The translations under genes and the position numbers were made by a program. From Amoebophrya sp. A120 (Eukaryota; Sar; Dinophyceae; Syndiniales; Amoebophryaceae), in assembly GCA_905178155.1 (NCBI GenBank), contig CAJINV010000009.1, positions 3,015,373-3,079,372 of the forward strand: DNA of 64,000 bases. Direction: 5' to 3'. Positions 1-14,400 of this stretch are shown here, piece by piece (within the stretch, counting starts at the first letter, position 1; each line of letters opens with the position of its first letter). A model generated the notes under the pieces. It searched no databases, had not been told where the DNA came from, and saw only the letters and a list, made by a program, of their open reading frames with translations.

Positions 1-19
1 AACATATTTGCATTTGATA
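1..19. mobile_element. Introner family A, right end only
   Basis: The window opens inside an element: the family A right terminus (ATATTTGCATTTGATA) ends at 19, followed by the presumed target repeat CCGGT. The left end is outside the window. Confidence 0.75.
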
Positions 20-1678
20 CCGGTCTTCGGCGTGCCGTTGGCGCAGGCGCAGGAAGCGGAGCTGTCGAGAGCGGGCGGTGTTGTGGTGGTTGTCCCTGCT
101 GGTGCTGCCGTCGTTGCATAAGCCACGCAATGCGAACTCGCGCTGTCTAGGTAGTGGCCACTGTCACAGTGCACGCACTTCTCCTCCAGGTTGTTCGTAC
201 ACTCTGTGCCGGCCGCCGGAGTCCCGTAGGCGCAGGTGCAAATTGGTGATGATGCTCCCACTCCGCCAGTCGTGTTACCATTCCCGCTGGTTGAACTACT
301 AGCAACACACGTCATACCACCCCCAACATCCAGCTCGAACCCGGCGTTGCACTGCGCACACTTTTCCGTGTCAGTATCCCCGCAGTCCGTTCCCGTTGCG
401 GGTGTGCCGTTGGTGCAAGTGCAGTGATCGGTCTTCAACTCGGTTGAAGATGATTCTCTACTGGAATAAATGGAAGACGACCCCGCATGACCGTCGAGAT
501 GACTTTCGTTCTCTTCCAAAAGAGACATCGAAGAGACCGCGGCCTGTTGTGCAGCGGGGGTTGTAGTACTCGAGCTGGTGCTAGTCGTCGTTGAGGTTGT
601 CAACACCGCCTTGTGCTTCTCGTCCTGGGAACAGTCATGCACCACCTCCGCCAAAAGCTCGTGCCGGAAGATTTTTTCCATGCAGGAGTCGTAAAAGGCG
701 TTCGCGTTTGCGCAACAGGGATCTACTCCCGACGTAGAACTAGTAGTTGTACACTGCCCACCCGTTCCTTTCCCGCTGTTGTACCTCTGCTGGCAGGTCT
801 CGCATGGAGAGAAAAAAGTTTGCCAAAGTCACTAACTTGCAGGCTTTGCATTACAAATTTTTTCAGCGTCGCAACTTCTCCTTGTATTGCAGAAACACTA
901 GGGAAGTCCATTATGAAGTTTGGCTGTGATGCATTTTTACGCATGACAGAAAAATTTGTATTGCAAAAATGCGCATGAGTGATCGTGACGCACTTTTTTT
1001 GTTTGATATCTCGACCGGCATGCTCACTCCGTTCCAGTTCTTGGTTTCGTAATCTGCTTCCGGCAAATCGTAACACGTTTCCACGAACTCTTTACACGCG
1101 GCGAGACAGTGGGTCGCGTTGGCGTTTACCGTGGTAGTGTCCCCGCTGAATAAATCCGTCACCGGGTCGATCTGCGACATGTGCCAGCATTTTTCCCAGA
1201 TTTTCTCCTCCCTCCGGAACTCGCAATGCTCGCAGTCGGAGCACTTGAAAAACCCGTGTTCCGGTGTATCCGTCTTGCTCTTGTGGCAGTTCCCCCCCAT
1301 AGCAGTGGTGTCGTCGGCCAGGGTCTTCGGTTTGCACCGGTAGCCCTGGTCGAAACGGGCGGGGTCCATGCGCCCGTCCTCCAGGTAGTCGCAGGGGCTG
1401 GTGGTGGCGGAGGCGGGGGGAGGTGTAGTAGCAGACTGTGCATGATGCGACTGTTCAACAACGGCGGAAGCAGTGGGGACCGTTGCGGTAGCGTTTAGCA
1501 CTGCAGCTTCCGGTTGCGGCTCCGGTACTTGTTCTGCTGCACGAACCAAGGAAAAAGTGCTTGTGCTGCCCAATAGCAACGCTACCCACAACGGACAGAA
1601 TCGCGGGCGAAATGAAATATCCGGCATTTTGACGAGCTGCAGCCGCAGGAACTTATGCCTCTCTGGGGCCGGAAACAT
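1..1678 (-). CDS. Secreted Cys-rich protein, 5' part (gene 1)
   Basis: Partial gene running off the left edge. Starts at 1678 with MFPAPERHKFLR, the same leader as gene 2; a downstream Met (MPDIS) at 1627 is an alternative. A hydrophobic stretch (WVALLLGSTSTFSLV) followed by Ala reads as a signal peptide. Next comes a Cys-rich domain (GYRCKPK, then CSDCEHCEFRREEKIWEKCW) also found in gene 3 (GYRCKPR, CYDCKFKKHEFLWFRCW), then Thr/Ser-rich linkers and EGF/GCC-like repeats of the pattern CTCxNGTPATGxxC....C..C..G. Exons: 1009-1678 and 20-802, joined after removal of the 803-1008 introner (PVE|TCQQ in frame). Function unknown; probably a secreted or surface protein of the gene 1-3 family. The domain similarity is seen in the sequence; cell location is inferred. 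Confidence 0.75.
803..1008. mobile_element. Introner family E, gene 1
   Basis: 206 bp. Ends read CATGGAGAGAAAAAAG and CTTTTTTTGTTTGATA. Target repeat TCTCG at 798-802 and 1009-1013. Excision with one copy joins PVE|TCQQ in frame. The left end has CATG where most have TATG. Confidence 0.88.
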
Positions 1679-2431
1679 CTTTTCTGCAGAAATAATTGGA
1701 GATCATTCGGCTCACGGTCCGTAAAGTTTTCGCGGCTCCGCTTTACAACTACAACAGCGGTTTTCTGCAATACAGATTCGTTTAAGTATTCACAGGAACG
1801 ACGAAAGAAACGCACTCGACACCCCGAGCACCAAAGAATTGCCGTTGGAATCGCTTTTCCTATAATACTAAAACCCCCTCTGCCTCTGCTTATAGCTTTT
1901 TTGCATTCTCGCGTACATGAAAGAAGTCTGCAGTCCTTTCCAGTTCCTCATCCCTCCTCTCAAGCCAAGACCCGAGCGGGAGGTTTCTCGGGAACATAAT
2001 TGAGGTCTCACTTGTGACATCTCAAGTGGCATCAAGAAAAGCTTTGGCTCTTGTGAACTCGAAGGTCCACGGCCCCACTACGTTTTCCTCTATATGCTCG
2101 TGTTTGGCCTTTTTGTTCACATCTTCTTTGGTCTTTATTTCTTGAAAAAAAAGCGCGCCGTGCGGCGGAAACTCATTCTGAAATCCGTTGCGTGTGCGTG
2201 TCGTGTGTGGAATGATTTTCAGCGTTTTTTTCTTGGCCGCTTATCCGGCTCGCGTGCTTTTCGACAGTCTTCGTGTGTGTGTAAACTAGAAACAGAATCA
2301 GTGTCAATCTCGTTAATCAGCAGTGTGCTTCCTTCAGTAAAGTTTTTTCGTCTTGATTCAACATCAGGTTGCACTATTATACAGATTTGGTTATTTTCCA
2401 AAAATAGACTCCCAGCATAAAATCCTTCCGC
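1679..2431. other. Intergenic region between genes 2 and 1
   Basis: AT-richer 750-bp stretch between the stop of gene 2 and the start of gene 1. It must hold the 3' end of gene 2 and the promoter of gene 1. I see no introner, conserved promoter motif or RNA gene in it. Confidence 0.6.
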
Positions 2432-5400
2432 TCATTCTTCACCTCCGCCCCCTTCATTCTCCCCTCCGCCTTCTCCGTCCCCACCGCCGTCTCCATCCCC
2501 ACCGCCGTCTCCATCCCCACCGCCGTCTCCATTCCCGCCGCCCTCATCCCCTTCCCCGGCATCATCACCGTCCTCGCCTTCCGCGTCGGCCTTGCCGTGG
2601 TGATGATGCTTGGCTCCCCCTCCTTCTTCTTCTCCCGCATCCTCTGCCGCTCCTGCCGATTCATTTTTACCTCCTGACGACATTAGAACCACTCCTACTA
2701 CACCCAGCAAAAGAATCACCCCCACCCCAACGCCGATTGCTAGAACCGGCGGGCCCTTACCTTTCTTTTCGTCATCTCCCGTGGTTGTCGTGTTCGCAGT
2801 TCCGTTTGCTGTTCCTAGCTGAAAACCGTTTTTCTTGTCATCCGCTGTCGCTTCATATGCATTGCAAATATGTCTGGGTCTGGAAGGATGCGAACCTGTG
2901 ATGCGCATTTCACAACATAGATAAATCTGTCACGCATAGGCAGCAAAAGGTGCCCATTTCCTGTCACCAAAATGAGGGATTTGTCATGCGGATTAAGCAA
3001 TGCGGAAGCTTCTCGAAATCTGTGATGCTAGGGCTTCCATGACAGACATTTTGCGTCATGCAAAAACAGCATGACAAAAATCTGCATTCTTCCAGACCCA
3101 GACACGACTTTTGCATTTGATACTTCAGCCACGTTCACCATGGAGACGCCCATGGTAGTCAGCGTAGCGGACTTCGCCACCTCTTTGTTTACGTCTTCCA
3201 ACAACCCTGCGTAGGAATCAGAACTTGGATCCAGGGGTGACACCTCCTCGCCCGCGGTGGCAGATGGCCAGGCGGTGTTCAGGCTGTCTGCCTGGGCGTC
3301 ATTCAAAGGCTGCAAGTGGAACTGGATGACGACCGTGCTAATGGATTTTTTTGTTGAGAATGAGCGTGTACTAGCAGTTCTAGTTATCAAGCCGCCCCCG
3401 CGTGTTCCTCGTGCTTGAAGATGATCTCCCTGTTCCTGTTTCCGTAGCAATTGCACTGCTGAAGACGGCGCTCCTGCTTGCGGCGCTGGTTTTCTTCTAG
3501 AGGACGAGGCTGTTTCATCTGCGTGATGGCCGCTTTGCTCCGCTCCTGTAGGACTCATACTTCTTACGTCATCATCTTCATACCGAAGAATCCTCGTGTG
3601 GTCACCCAGGCCCCTTTTCTTTGTTTTTCTAGCACTACTTGTCGCACTGCTACCCCCGCTTTCTTCCTTCGATCGGTGGTCCAACAAATTGTCGCTATTT
3701 GATGATGTCGTAGTAGCATCTCCGTCGTTTTCTATCTCCATAAGCTCCGCACCCTCTGGTTCTGTTCGGAAGGGAATCGCAGCGAGGATGTCCACATGGC
3801 TCTCTTCGTCAAGATCACTACTGCCGGCACCAACATCTTCTTCGAGAAACGATGCCGCGGAAGAAGATGATGAACTTTTCTTGCCCATGATCTGGATTTT
3901 CGCAATCTGCGTGTACGCCATGTCCACAACCCCCTTCGATCGGAACCACAGCACGATCCCCTCAATCACCGCGTCTTGAAACTCGGAATCCCGCGTCACT
4001 TTCTTCACCTTCGAGTTATCTGCCAATTCCATCCCAAGTTCGAATATCGAATGCAAAAATGTCTGGGTCTGGAAGATTCTGAGACCTGTGATGCATGTTT
4101 TGCATGACCCAGGATGTCTGTAATGCACGACCTAACATTACAGATTTTTAGAGGGCTTCCCGATGCCTACTCCGCATGACAAACGCCCTCCCCGCGTAGC
4201 ACAAACTAGACTCCTCTTGCTGGTCATGCAATACAGATTTTTTTTAGAGTCCAAAGTTAGCATCACAAGCTCCACCCTTCCAGACCCAGACACTTTTGCA
4301 TTTGATATCGAACTTTCGCTTTTGCGAGTCCCGCAACCGCCCCCGCGGGTGCTTTTTGATCACTAAGTTGGTGATCCCCGCATTGTTAATCTCGTCCTGT
4401 TGGACGTGCATATCAAGTGTAAAAGTGTCTGGGTCTGGAAACTTGTGATGCTGGGTGGCGTATCGTGAGGAGGCCACAAGTGCTGGCTCAGCATGACAAG
4501 TTTCTGAGCTTCTAGGTGTTGCCTATTCTGCATGACAAATTGCGTTTCTGCATGACAGAAAAATGGCGCTCTTTGGTAACGTGCATGACAGATTTGAGAG
4601 TCATTCCAGACAAGCATGACAAACATGCAATCTTCCAGACCCAGACATTTTTACATTTGATAGTGCACGAGAGCAGAATATTCTCCGTCATCGTTTTCCA
4701 CGTGCTGCCATATATCGTCCACGGCTTGGCGCTGTTCTTGCGACGTCGAGTTGATTTCGAAATGGACATCCACCGTTTCGCCGAGCGAATCCGCGGTCAC
4801 GTCGAGGTCCGCAATGACGAAAAGGAGGACTTGGGACTCTTCGACGTGTAGATTGGTATCGGTTAATTTCATGTATCACAGGAAAAAAGTGTTACACGAC
4901 TATACACATTTGTTGTAATTTCAGCATCACAAAGTTGCTCTGCATGGCAAAGAAAACTTGTAATGCGCAGCCTGTAAAAAGGGAAAACAAGCATGACATG
5001 AGGCTGGCACTGGCAAGCATATCCTGCATGACAGAGGTTGTCTGTCTTGCTGGTCTTGCGTCAGAGTGTGTAACTGTAACACTTTTTTCTCACGATATCA
5101 TGTTCGTGTAGTCCACTACGCCCTTCTTCACTGCTTCCTGGAAGGTCATGTCGTGAACTGCCACTGTAACGTTATCGTCCGCGGTCAACATGCTTTGTTC
5201 GTTTTCACTGAATGAGTACAACAGTGCGGTCTTTTGAAAAGCCTCGACACTCACGTCGAAGACGAAAGAGGAGTCGACAATCAAAGGCGGTGCGGTTGTT
5301 GTGGTACTCGAAGTAGTGGTTGACGAGGTCGTGGAGGTTGTCGTCGTGGTCGTGGTCGTCGTGGTTGGCGAATCTAAAGCGGTGATGTCCGCGTCTTATT

Positions 5401-8400
5401 CTGAATAAAAATGTCCCCACCCCAGAGTTGTCATGCAAATGTGCAATGACAGGAACATTTGTAACGCGCAGCGGCATGAGAGGCATTACCAATCAAGTTT
5501 TGAAATTTGTAATTCTGCAAACACAATGAGAGAGTGGCTGTCTCATGCGGCTTCCCTTGCCAACCAGCACGACACTGCAGAGGGAAACTTGTCATGCACA
5601 GCTCCCAAAACTTGGAGATTTGTGTTGCTAGATTCCCAACTTGACTATGGCATGGAGTGTTTATGTACTGGAAAAGACCAAAATTAAAGCACAGAGAAGT
5701 TTTTTAAATTTTCAAAAGGAAAAGAGGAGAGAACGAACTACAACGAGAAGAGAAGCATAATCTATGTGGCCATGGGGTGGGGACGTTTTTGCTTAGGATA
5801 CGTCTACTGCGACAGACACACCGTCAATCGCCGCGGCGACAACGCTGTCCGTTAGAAAGGTTTTCAACTCCGCCTTCTGATCCGCAGAAAGTTCCCCGAC
5901 GAGTGGGTCCGGCCACCGGGCCTCAAAACTTGCCAGGCTATTCCCCTTCAACGTGGGGATCTGGGCCACGTAGGCGATGTCCAAGGTCGCCGTCGTTTTC
6001 CTCGAAGTCGTCGTGCCATCGGTTGCAGTTACGGTTTCAGTTTGCGTTTTGTTCTCACTCTTCACCTCGACACTTGTCACGTCTGCTAGGTCGAAATCGA
6101 TCGCGTCAGGCTTGTTTAAATAGCTGTGAATCCCGTTCTTGAATGCAGCGACTAGCTTCACGTTGTTTTCCAACACGATTTCCTCGCCGGTTTTTCCCTT
6201 ATGCATTGCAAGAATGTCTTGGTCTGGAAACTTGTAATGCTGAATGGCCATGATTGACTGCGCCCTTCAGTGCAGTGCAGCATGGCAAATTTTTCAAACG
6301 CTTTGTCATACGCAGGACGCATTACAACCTGCGTTTTTGCATGGCGAAAGTGTGGCGCTTTATTTGCTGCTTATGCAATACAGATTTTTTAGGAATGCGA
6401 AACACGAAACAGGTTCAACCTTTCCAGACCCAGACACATTTGCAATTCATATCCCTCCGGGATGACCACCGCAAGTTCAAAAGCCCGCATGATCATGGGC
6501 ATCCCGTGACAATGGTTATCCACAGGCTTCAATTCGTACCCGAAATTGCACTGCACGCACTGCTCCGTGTCGTGGGTCGGACACGCGGTGATCACCGCGT
6601 GGTTTCCGTTGTGGCACGTGCAGACGTTTTCATCGCAGAGGTTTGTGTCAAGGTTTTTATGGTAGCCCGCCTCGCAGGTCCCGCAAATCTCTGTTTGATC
6701 AGTGGAGCACTCCGACCCGGTTGCTCCTGTCCCGTGTGTGCAGGTGCACGTGTTTGCAACACAAGTTTTGTCTGTTTCCTGCAAATGCCAGCCCGTGTGA
6801 CAGGTGTCACACATCGCCGTGTTGTTGGTCTCGCAACACAATTCCCCCGCTTTTCCCTCTCCAGCGGCCAAGGCTTCGCACGGGGCGCCGGTGGCACCGT
6901 GCCCGTTGGCGCACGTGCACTGGTTCGCGATACATTATGAGTTCGCAAATAAGTCTGGGTCTGGAAACTTGTAATGCTAAGTGGCGTATCATGAGGAGGC
7001 CACATACAAGTGATGGCTCAGCATGACAAGTTTCTGAGCCTACTATTCTGCATGACAGAATACATTTTTGCACGACATTAAACTGAGGCTTTTGGGCAAC
7101 GTGCATGCCAGTTTTCAGAGTCATGCTGGCCGAGCATGGCAAACTTTGCACTCTTCCAGGAGACCCAGACATATTTGCATTTGAAGATATACATTCATCA
7201 TCCACCATGTGGTATCCCTTGTCGCAGGAAAGGCAATGCTCCTTCTCGTGTGCGTCACACACGCTCCCTTCCGCAACCTCCCCAAATGCGCACGTACAGG
7301 AATTCGCAGCACAGTGCTGATGATTCGCAGCTGCGGTGCTTATTCCAGCACCTGCAGTCATGGACTCCGATAAATGGAACCCGGCGTTACACTATGGATT
7401 GTAAAAATGTCTGGGTCTCGGAGATTGCAAGATTTGTCATGCTAGTCTGGCATGACTCTGAACTCTGTATTGCGTGGCCACAAAGAACTCCTCCTCCCTG
7501 TCATACAAAAACGCAGTTTGTTATGCGGAATACGCAACTCAGAACCATGAAAAAAATTTGCCATGCTGTGGAGCGCATTACAGTGGGCTCACTATTCCCT
7601 TCCTTGCATCACAAGTTTCCAGACCCAGACATTTTTGCATTTGATATACACCCCGTGCACACTTCCGCACTGTCGACATCGCAAACCGTCCCCGTCGCAC
7701 TTGTTCCCTCGTTACAAGTGCAGGTGTTCACTTCACACTTCTTGTCCGCGGAGTTCACATGAAACCCAAGGTCGCAACTCCCGCAAACCTCCGCATCGTG
7801 TGCCGTACAGTCTGTGCCCGTGGCCGCTGTGCCGTTATTGCAAACGCAGACGATGGTCGTGGTGGTCGTGGTTGTCGTGGTCGTGATCGCTACGAGGTTG
7901 ATGCTGGTGATGCCCGCTTCTGTGACTTCGTACTGCTGCAACGCGACCAACGCCGAGTACGCACTGGACCCTTCTTCCACCGGACCCCACACGCTCCCCA
8001 CCGCGAGGGCCTGCGCTTCGGAAGTCGTGTTCAGGTGAAATTTCACCTCGACCGCAGACGCGGATGTCGAAGAAGTAGTAGTAGACCCTACAACTTTCTG
8101 CAGTACCAGGTCCAAAATTTGGTCCGTTTCAAGGTGGAGGGCGGCGTCAGTGATGTTCAAATTCGTGTAGTCACGGACGCCCTTTTTAATGGCCTCTTGA
8201 AACAGCGGGTCGCTGAGCTCTTCATCGACGGCATTTTTGGTTGTGCTTGCAGCAGTTCCAGTATTGGCTTTATTTTCAACTTTCTTCCTCTTCGAGGACT
8301 TCTTTTTTTCATCTTCGCGTAGTCGTAACAATCTCAAATTCTCCATTACTTTCTCCGACAAGCTCGCAGAAGTGGCTGATGCTACTGCTGCTGCCGCGCT

Positions 8401-11400
8401 CGTCGAAGCAGCAGAGGACGCTGAACTGCTACTCGTACTCGCTTCCGCCATCTGCATTTGAAACCCTTCCTGAATGTCCAGCGCGACCGTCGTGGTCGAC
8501 GTTGTTGACGTTGTGGTGGTGGTATCGCAGCGGTAGTCCGCCGTCAATTCATACTCCGCGCTGGTACAGCTGGCACAACGCGGCGTGTCGTGCGTCGGGC
8601 AAGTGGCTTCTGTCGTGGCGGTTCCGTGGTCACATGTGCACACGTTTTCTACACATAGTTCAGGGTTGGTTGCTGTCACATCTTTGTGGTAGCCGTTGTT
8701 ACAAGAATCGCAGCGGGGCTCGTCGTGCTCTGGGCAACTGGTCGCCGCGGCTGGTATTGAGAGGAAAAATCCCCCCTCCCCATATTGAAAAGGTATGTTT
8801 CCAAAAATTTGTGCTGTGGAAGGATTTGAGGTCACAAATCACGTCTGTCTTGCAAGAAGACAAGGACAGAAGCTTCCGCCCCATTATCGAAGCGGTTTGT
8901 CATGCTGTTGGGCCTAAAGGGGGGCGCTTGCCATGCTGAACTAGTAGACCCATACGCCCCTACCTAGCCTGGGGATCTGGCCGCAGTGCCTCTCTGCAAT
9001 ACAAAGCTGATTTGTGGTCACAAATCAGCATCACAAATTTCCTTTTTGATATGGGGAGGGGGGATTTTTCATTTTGATAGCTGGCGTGCCGTGGTCGCAG
9101 GTGCACAAATTTTCCGCGCAAATCCCGTCTATGGATTGCAAAAATGTCAGGGTCTGGAAGATTCTGAGACTTGCCACGCGCGTTCTGTATGAGCCGTGAC
9201 GTCTGTTCTGCATGCCCTAGCATCACAGATTTTTTGACGGCTTCTTGATGCCTATTCCGCATGACAAATGCCCTCTCCGCGTGGCAAAAATTGCATTCCC
9301 TCTGCTGCTCGTCATGCAATACAAGTTTTTTTGGAATCCAAATGCAGCATCGCAAGTTAGACCCCTCCAGACCCAGACATATTTGCAGTGCATACCGTCG
9401 CCCGCATCGTGGTGCCCGGGCTCGCACATGGCGGTGACGACAGTCACCGTGGTCACCTGCAGCGTAGTCAATTCGGCGGCGATTTGCTGCACAAATTCCA
9501 GTTTCTCATTCGCCTGGTTCAGCTCTACCGCCTGCCAGATGTTCTGCAAGTTCGTCACTTGCTCCGCAGAGTCGGTTATCAAATGTAAAAATGTCTGGGT
9601 CTGGAAGAATGCAAGATTTGTGATGCAGGTTTTCCATGACCCATGAGGTCTGGAATGCGAGACCCAGCATGACATCGGTGGTCTACGGGCAGGCTGTCCC
9701 GGTGGCGCTTTGGCCAATCGTACAGAGAAAAAACAAAATAAACACAAGTTAGGTAGGAATACATGTGAAGGTTAAGATTGAAGTCAAAAGTCGTAGAGAC
9801 ATTAATAAAGTAGTTCCTACGGGCATGGTCACGATTGGGCTTTAGTGGGTAGAGCAACTTTGAGGTCTCTATCATGCCTTTGCTGCATGAGAAACTCCCT
9901 CTCACCTTGGTCAAAAGCGGCCAGCTTTTGGCACTCACGCAACACAGATTTTTGCATCATTCAGATTTAGCATGACAAGTTCAAATCTTCCAGACCCAGA
10001 CATTTTTGCATTTGATATCGGTCGACAAGTCAAACGCGAGCTCCACCTTCACCGGATTCCCACTTATAACCTGCTCAGGTGTTACAATCTCAAACGTTAC
10101 AATAGAATCTTGAATTTGTGTTGCAAGAAGTGCGTTATCTATCCAACTCTCATAGGATTGCGCATGACAAGTTCTGGAGTCCCAATCCGCACTACAATCT
10201 GGCGAAATTTGTATTGCAGAAAGTGGAATGCTGTCGGAATCTGTCATGCTCATCATGCAATACAAAACCCAGACTCTATTGTAACGTTTGAGATTGTAAC
10301 GTTTGAGCAGGTCACACCACTCTTCACCCGCTCCCGACAGGCGTCGGAAACGATCCCGTAGTCGCCGAAAGTTACTTCTTCCAACTTCGTGCTATCGTGG
10401 TGGGTTTTCACTGCGCAATTATCCTCCCCCGCGGGCGCCGCTTTCACAAAACAGAACGCACCGCAATTTTCGTGTTTCGCGCACCAATCCAGACAACTGT
10501 CGAAGGTTTGGTGCCCCGGAACGCGGTCGTGGGTGCCGCCGGCGGCTAAATCGTGCCCCGGCTATGGAAAGAAAAAATTGTTTCAACTTGTAATGCAGAA
10601 AATGCAGCGCAGAAGTGTTTGTCTTGCTACACATGCAAGACCAGTGATCTTAATACCCGTGTTTTCCCTATAGCAACCTCGCATGACAAGTCTGCTTTGT
10701 CATGTGTATACGAACTTGTAATGCAAAAGTTGCAAAATAATCCTTACAGTGAAACACTTTTTTCGTACCATACCGGCGCATCCTCGTTTACTAGCCGGAC
10801 ACACTCGCTGTCGGATAATTTCAGATTTTTAACCTGTGCTTCCTCGAGAAGTTCAACATTGGGTGAAGCCGACGTAGTTGTTCCGAGCGCGTTTAGCTGC
10901 GCATTGGTGTAGGAGACAATGGATTTAATGACCGCAGTTTGCACAGTACTGTCTAGCATCACACTCATCTGGTCCGTGACAGTCTCCGCGAAATTCATTT
11001 TCACCTTCTCACTCACAGGGACAGTCGTGGTGGAGATATCGCAAGAAAAAACTGTTCCACTGTGAACTTGTAATGCAGAAGATGCATCACGGAAGTGTTT
11101 GTCTTGCTACACATGCAAGACAGGTGATTTTTAGTGGTGTTTTACCTTAGGATCCTCGCATGGCAAGTTTTCTTTGTAATGTGTAGCGAACTTGTAATGC
11201 AAAACTTGCAAAATTCTTACAGTAAAACACTTTTTTCATGCGATAGGAGGTCGTGGTGGTGTACTCCAAAACTTTTATGTCCGTGATACTATGTTTTGCC
11301 ACCTGGTTCTGAATTGATTTTGAAAAATCCAAAAGCTCGTCATCTTCGTTCTTCGTCACGTCAGTCCATATGGTTTGCAATTTTGTCGCCTGGTCGTTCC

Positions 11401-14400
11401 CCGTGTCCTCGGTTATCACGAGGTCGAAATATCAACTGCAAATATGTCTAAGTCTGGAAGAATGCCAGTCTTGTTGTCACGCAGGTTTTCCATGACCCAT
11501 GAGGTCTGGTATGTAGGACATAGCATGACAGATTCTATGATAGTTCTATGATGCCTATTCTGCACGAGAAACTGCATCTCGATTAGGTGACAAGTGGACA
11601 GCTTTATGTGGTAATCACGCAACACAGACAAGTTCCAACCTTCCAGACCCAGACATATTTGCAATGCATACGAAATCCAGTTGGACCAAGGTTGGTTCGT
11701 TCTCCAAAACCCGTTTTCGGCCCTATGCATTGCAAAAGCATCGCACTAGCTCTAGTATAAACTGCATGACAAATTTGCTCAAGAACAAAAATACAATTTG
11801 TAATGCTGTTTTCCCTTAGAAAGTAGATCTGTCATGCATGCTGCAATTAGTACGAGTACGATACTTTTGCACTGGATAGGCACGCAGCCGACACGATCGC
11901 GTAATCGCCCCACCAGGCGGGCCCCAGCTTGCTTGCGTGTCATATGTGAAAACGTCCCCACCCCAGACTTGTCATGCAAACTGGCATGCCTAAAATGTTT
12001 CTCTTGCGCCGTCCCAAGAACATAAGGGCCATTTTCTAATGCTATCTGGAAGTTTGTGATGTTGGGATCAGGATAAGGCAGTCAATTTGTGATACGTCTG
12101 CGCGGCTACCTCAAACAGGGCTACACTCTGCGTCCAGCTTTGTCATGCGAAACAGCCAAAACTTGCTGATTTGTGTAGCAAAGCCGCCATCTTGACTCTG
12201 GGGTGGGTCGGTTTTACTCAGGATATTGCGTCGTGCTTCGTTTTCACGGCGCAGTTGCTCTTTGTCGTGTCGGTTTCCGCTATCAAATGTAAAAATGTCT
12301 GGGTCTGGAAGATTCCGAGATTTGTCATGCACATTTTGCATGACTCCTGATGTCTGTGATGCATGCCCTAGCATCAGAAATTTTTTGCGAGCTTTCTGAT
12401 GCGTATCCAGCATGACAAATGCCCTCATCGTGTAGCACAAAATCGAATCCTCTTGTTAGTCATGCACCACAGATTTTCTTAGAATCCGAAGACAGCATCA
12501 GAAGTTGAATCCTTCCCGACCCAGACATTTTTACATTTGATATCCGCGGTGACAAAGCAAAAAGCGTTGCAGGTCGAGTATCGCCTCCTCAGCTGTTACT
12601 CTCCTAGCTGTTGCGTACCCGACAGCGTTTTTCATAGCAACCCAGCAAGAGAAAAGCGAGATGCGCTGCTCCGTTCGCATGACAAGTTTTGGACAGATTT
12701 CGATGTTATTCGAGGCATCTCAAATTTGTGATGCGAAGCTACATGAAAACTGGAAAAGTGACGCAGATTTTGCATGACAAACGTGTTGGCTACGTAGAAG
12801 TTGAGAGCGTAGCACCTGAGGAAGCCATATCGAGTTTTTCGCACACCAGTCGAGACACCCATCGCACTATGCATTGCAAATATGTCTGGGTTTGGAACTC
12901 TGCAACTTGTGGTGCTAAATCTGAATATTGCAAAAATCTGTGCTGCATGATTACCAAATGCTGTCCACTTTTGATCAAGTTGAGAGGCAGTTTCTCATGC
13001 AGGGTAGGCATGAGAGGGATCTCGCGGAATCTGTCATGCTGGGTCCTCCATTGCAGATCATATGGGTCATGGAAAACCTACATGACAAGTCAAAGTCTAG
13101 CAGTTTTCCAGACCCAGACATATTTGTAGTTGATACGAACGTGATGTGCCCCGGCACGCGGCCGTACGTTCCGGTGGAGAGCAAATCATTTCCCGAGGCG
13201 ATTTATGCAATTTGCAAGAGCAGTATCGTGCTGGTGCTCGTAGTAAATTGCATTTACAATTTTTTTCAACAAAACGACAAATCAAATTTGTAATGCGCTT
13301 TCAGGTCAGGAGCCGGATCTCGATCTGTCATGCTCATGCATGACTGCAATTACTCCACCGAGTACAACTTCTACACTCTTGCAATGCGTACGTCCTGCTC
13401 GACCAGGTGCAGACACTCGGAGTCGCGCAGCCTCAAATTTTGCACCTTATCAAATGCGAACATGTCTGGGTCTGGAAGAATGCAAGTTTGTCATGCTTGT
13501 CTCACATGACTCTCAAATCTGGCATGCACATTACCCAAGAGCCCCACTTTTCTGTCATGCAGCAACGCAGTTTGTCATGCAGCATAGGCAACACCTAGAA
13601 GCTCAGAAACTTGTCATGCTGAGCCAGCACTTGTGGTCTCCTCATGATACGCCACCCAGCATCACAAGTTTCCAGACCCAGACACTTTTGCAGTTGATAC
13701 ACCTGCGAGACCAGCAGCTCCTCACGGGGGCCGGGGAACCTGGCGAACCTATCCCACGAAAAAACTGTTTCACTGTGATGATTTTGCAAGATCTGCATCA
13801 CAAGTTTGCTACAAATGACAGAGAAAATTTGCCATGCGCGCTTCCTAAGGGAAAACACAGCTAAAAATCCAATGTCTTGCATGTGTAGCAAGACAAATAG
13901 TTCTGTGTTACATTCTATGCATCACAAGTTCACAGTGAAACAGTTTTTTCTTGCGATAGAACCGGGAGTCAGAGTAATCGACAATGCCGTGTTATCCAGG
14001 GAAAAAACTGTGTTGGTGTAGGTCTCTTGGACGACCAGCATTACAAATTTACCCTGCACGAGAGAGAAAGCCTGTCATGCAATGCTAGTACGTGAAAACA
14101 CACATGAAAAGAGGACTTCATGGGTGTCTGGCATGACAAGTGTAACTGTTTTGCATTTTTTGCATCACAGACTTACACTTACACAGTTTTTTTCGTTGCA
14201 TACGTGGATGACGGCGTTGGTGAAGTCGGTCGCTGCCAGAGCGTATCAAATGCAAAAATGACTGGGTCTGGGAGGATGGAACTTGTCATGCTAAATCTGC
14301 ATCATGCAAAAATCTGTGTTGCATGATTACCACAAGTCGTCCAGTTTTGACCAAGTCGGGAGGGAGTTTCTCATGCACGATAGGCACGATAGAGATCGCA

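Noticed and set aside
7105-7762. Many small plus-strand frames containing SGSGR or FQTQTFL-like words
   Set aside because: These are translations of the family A introner ends and recur at every copy.
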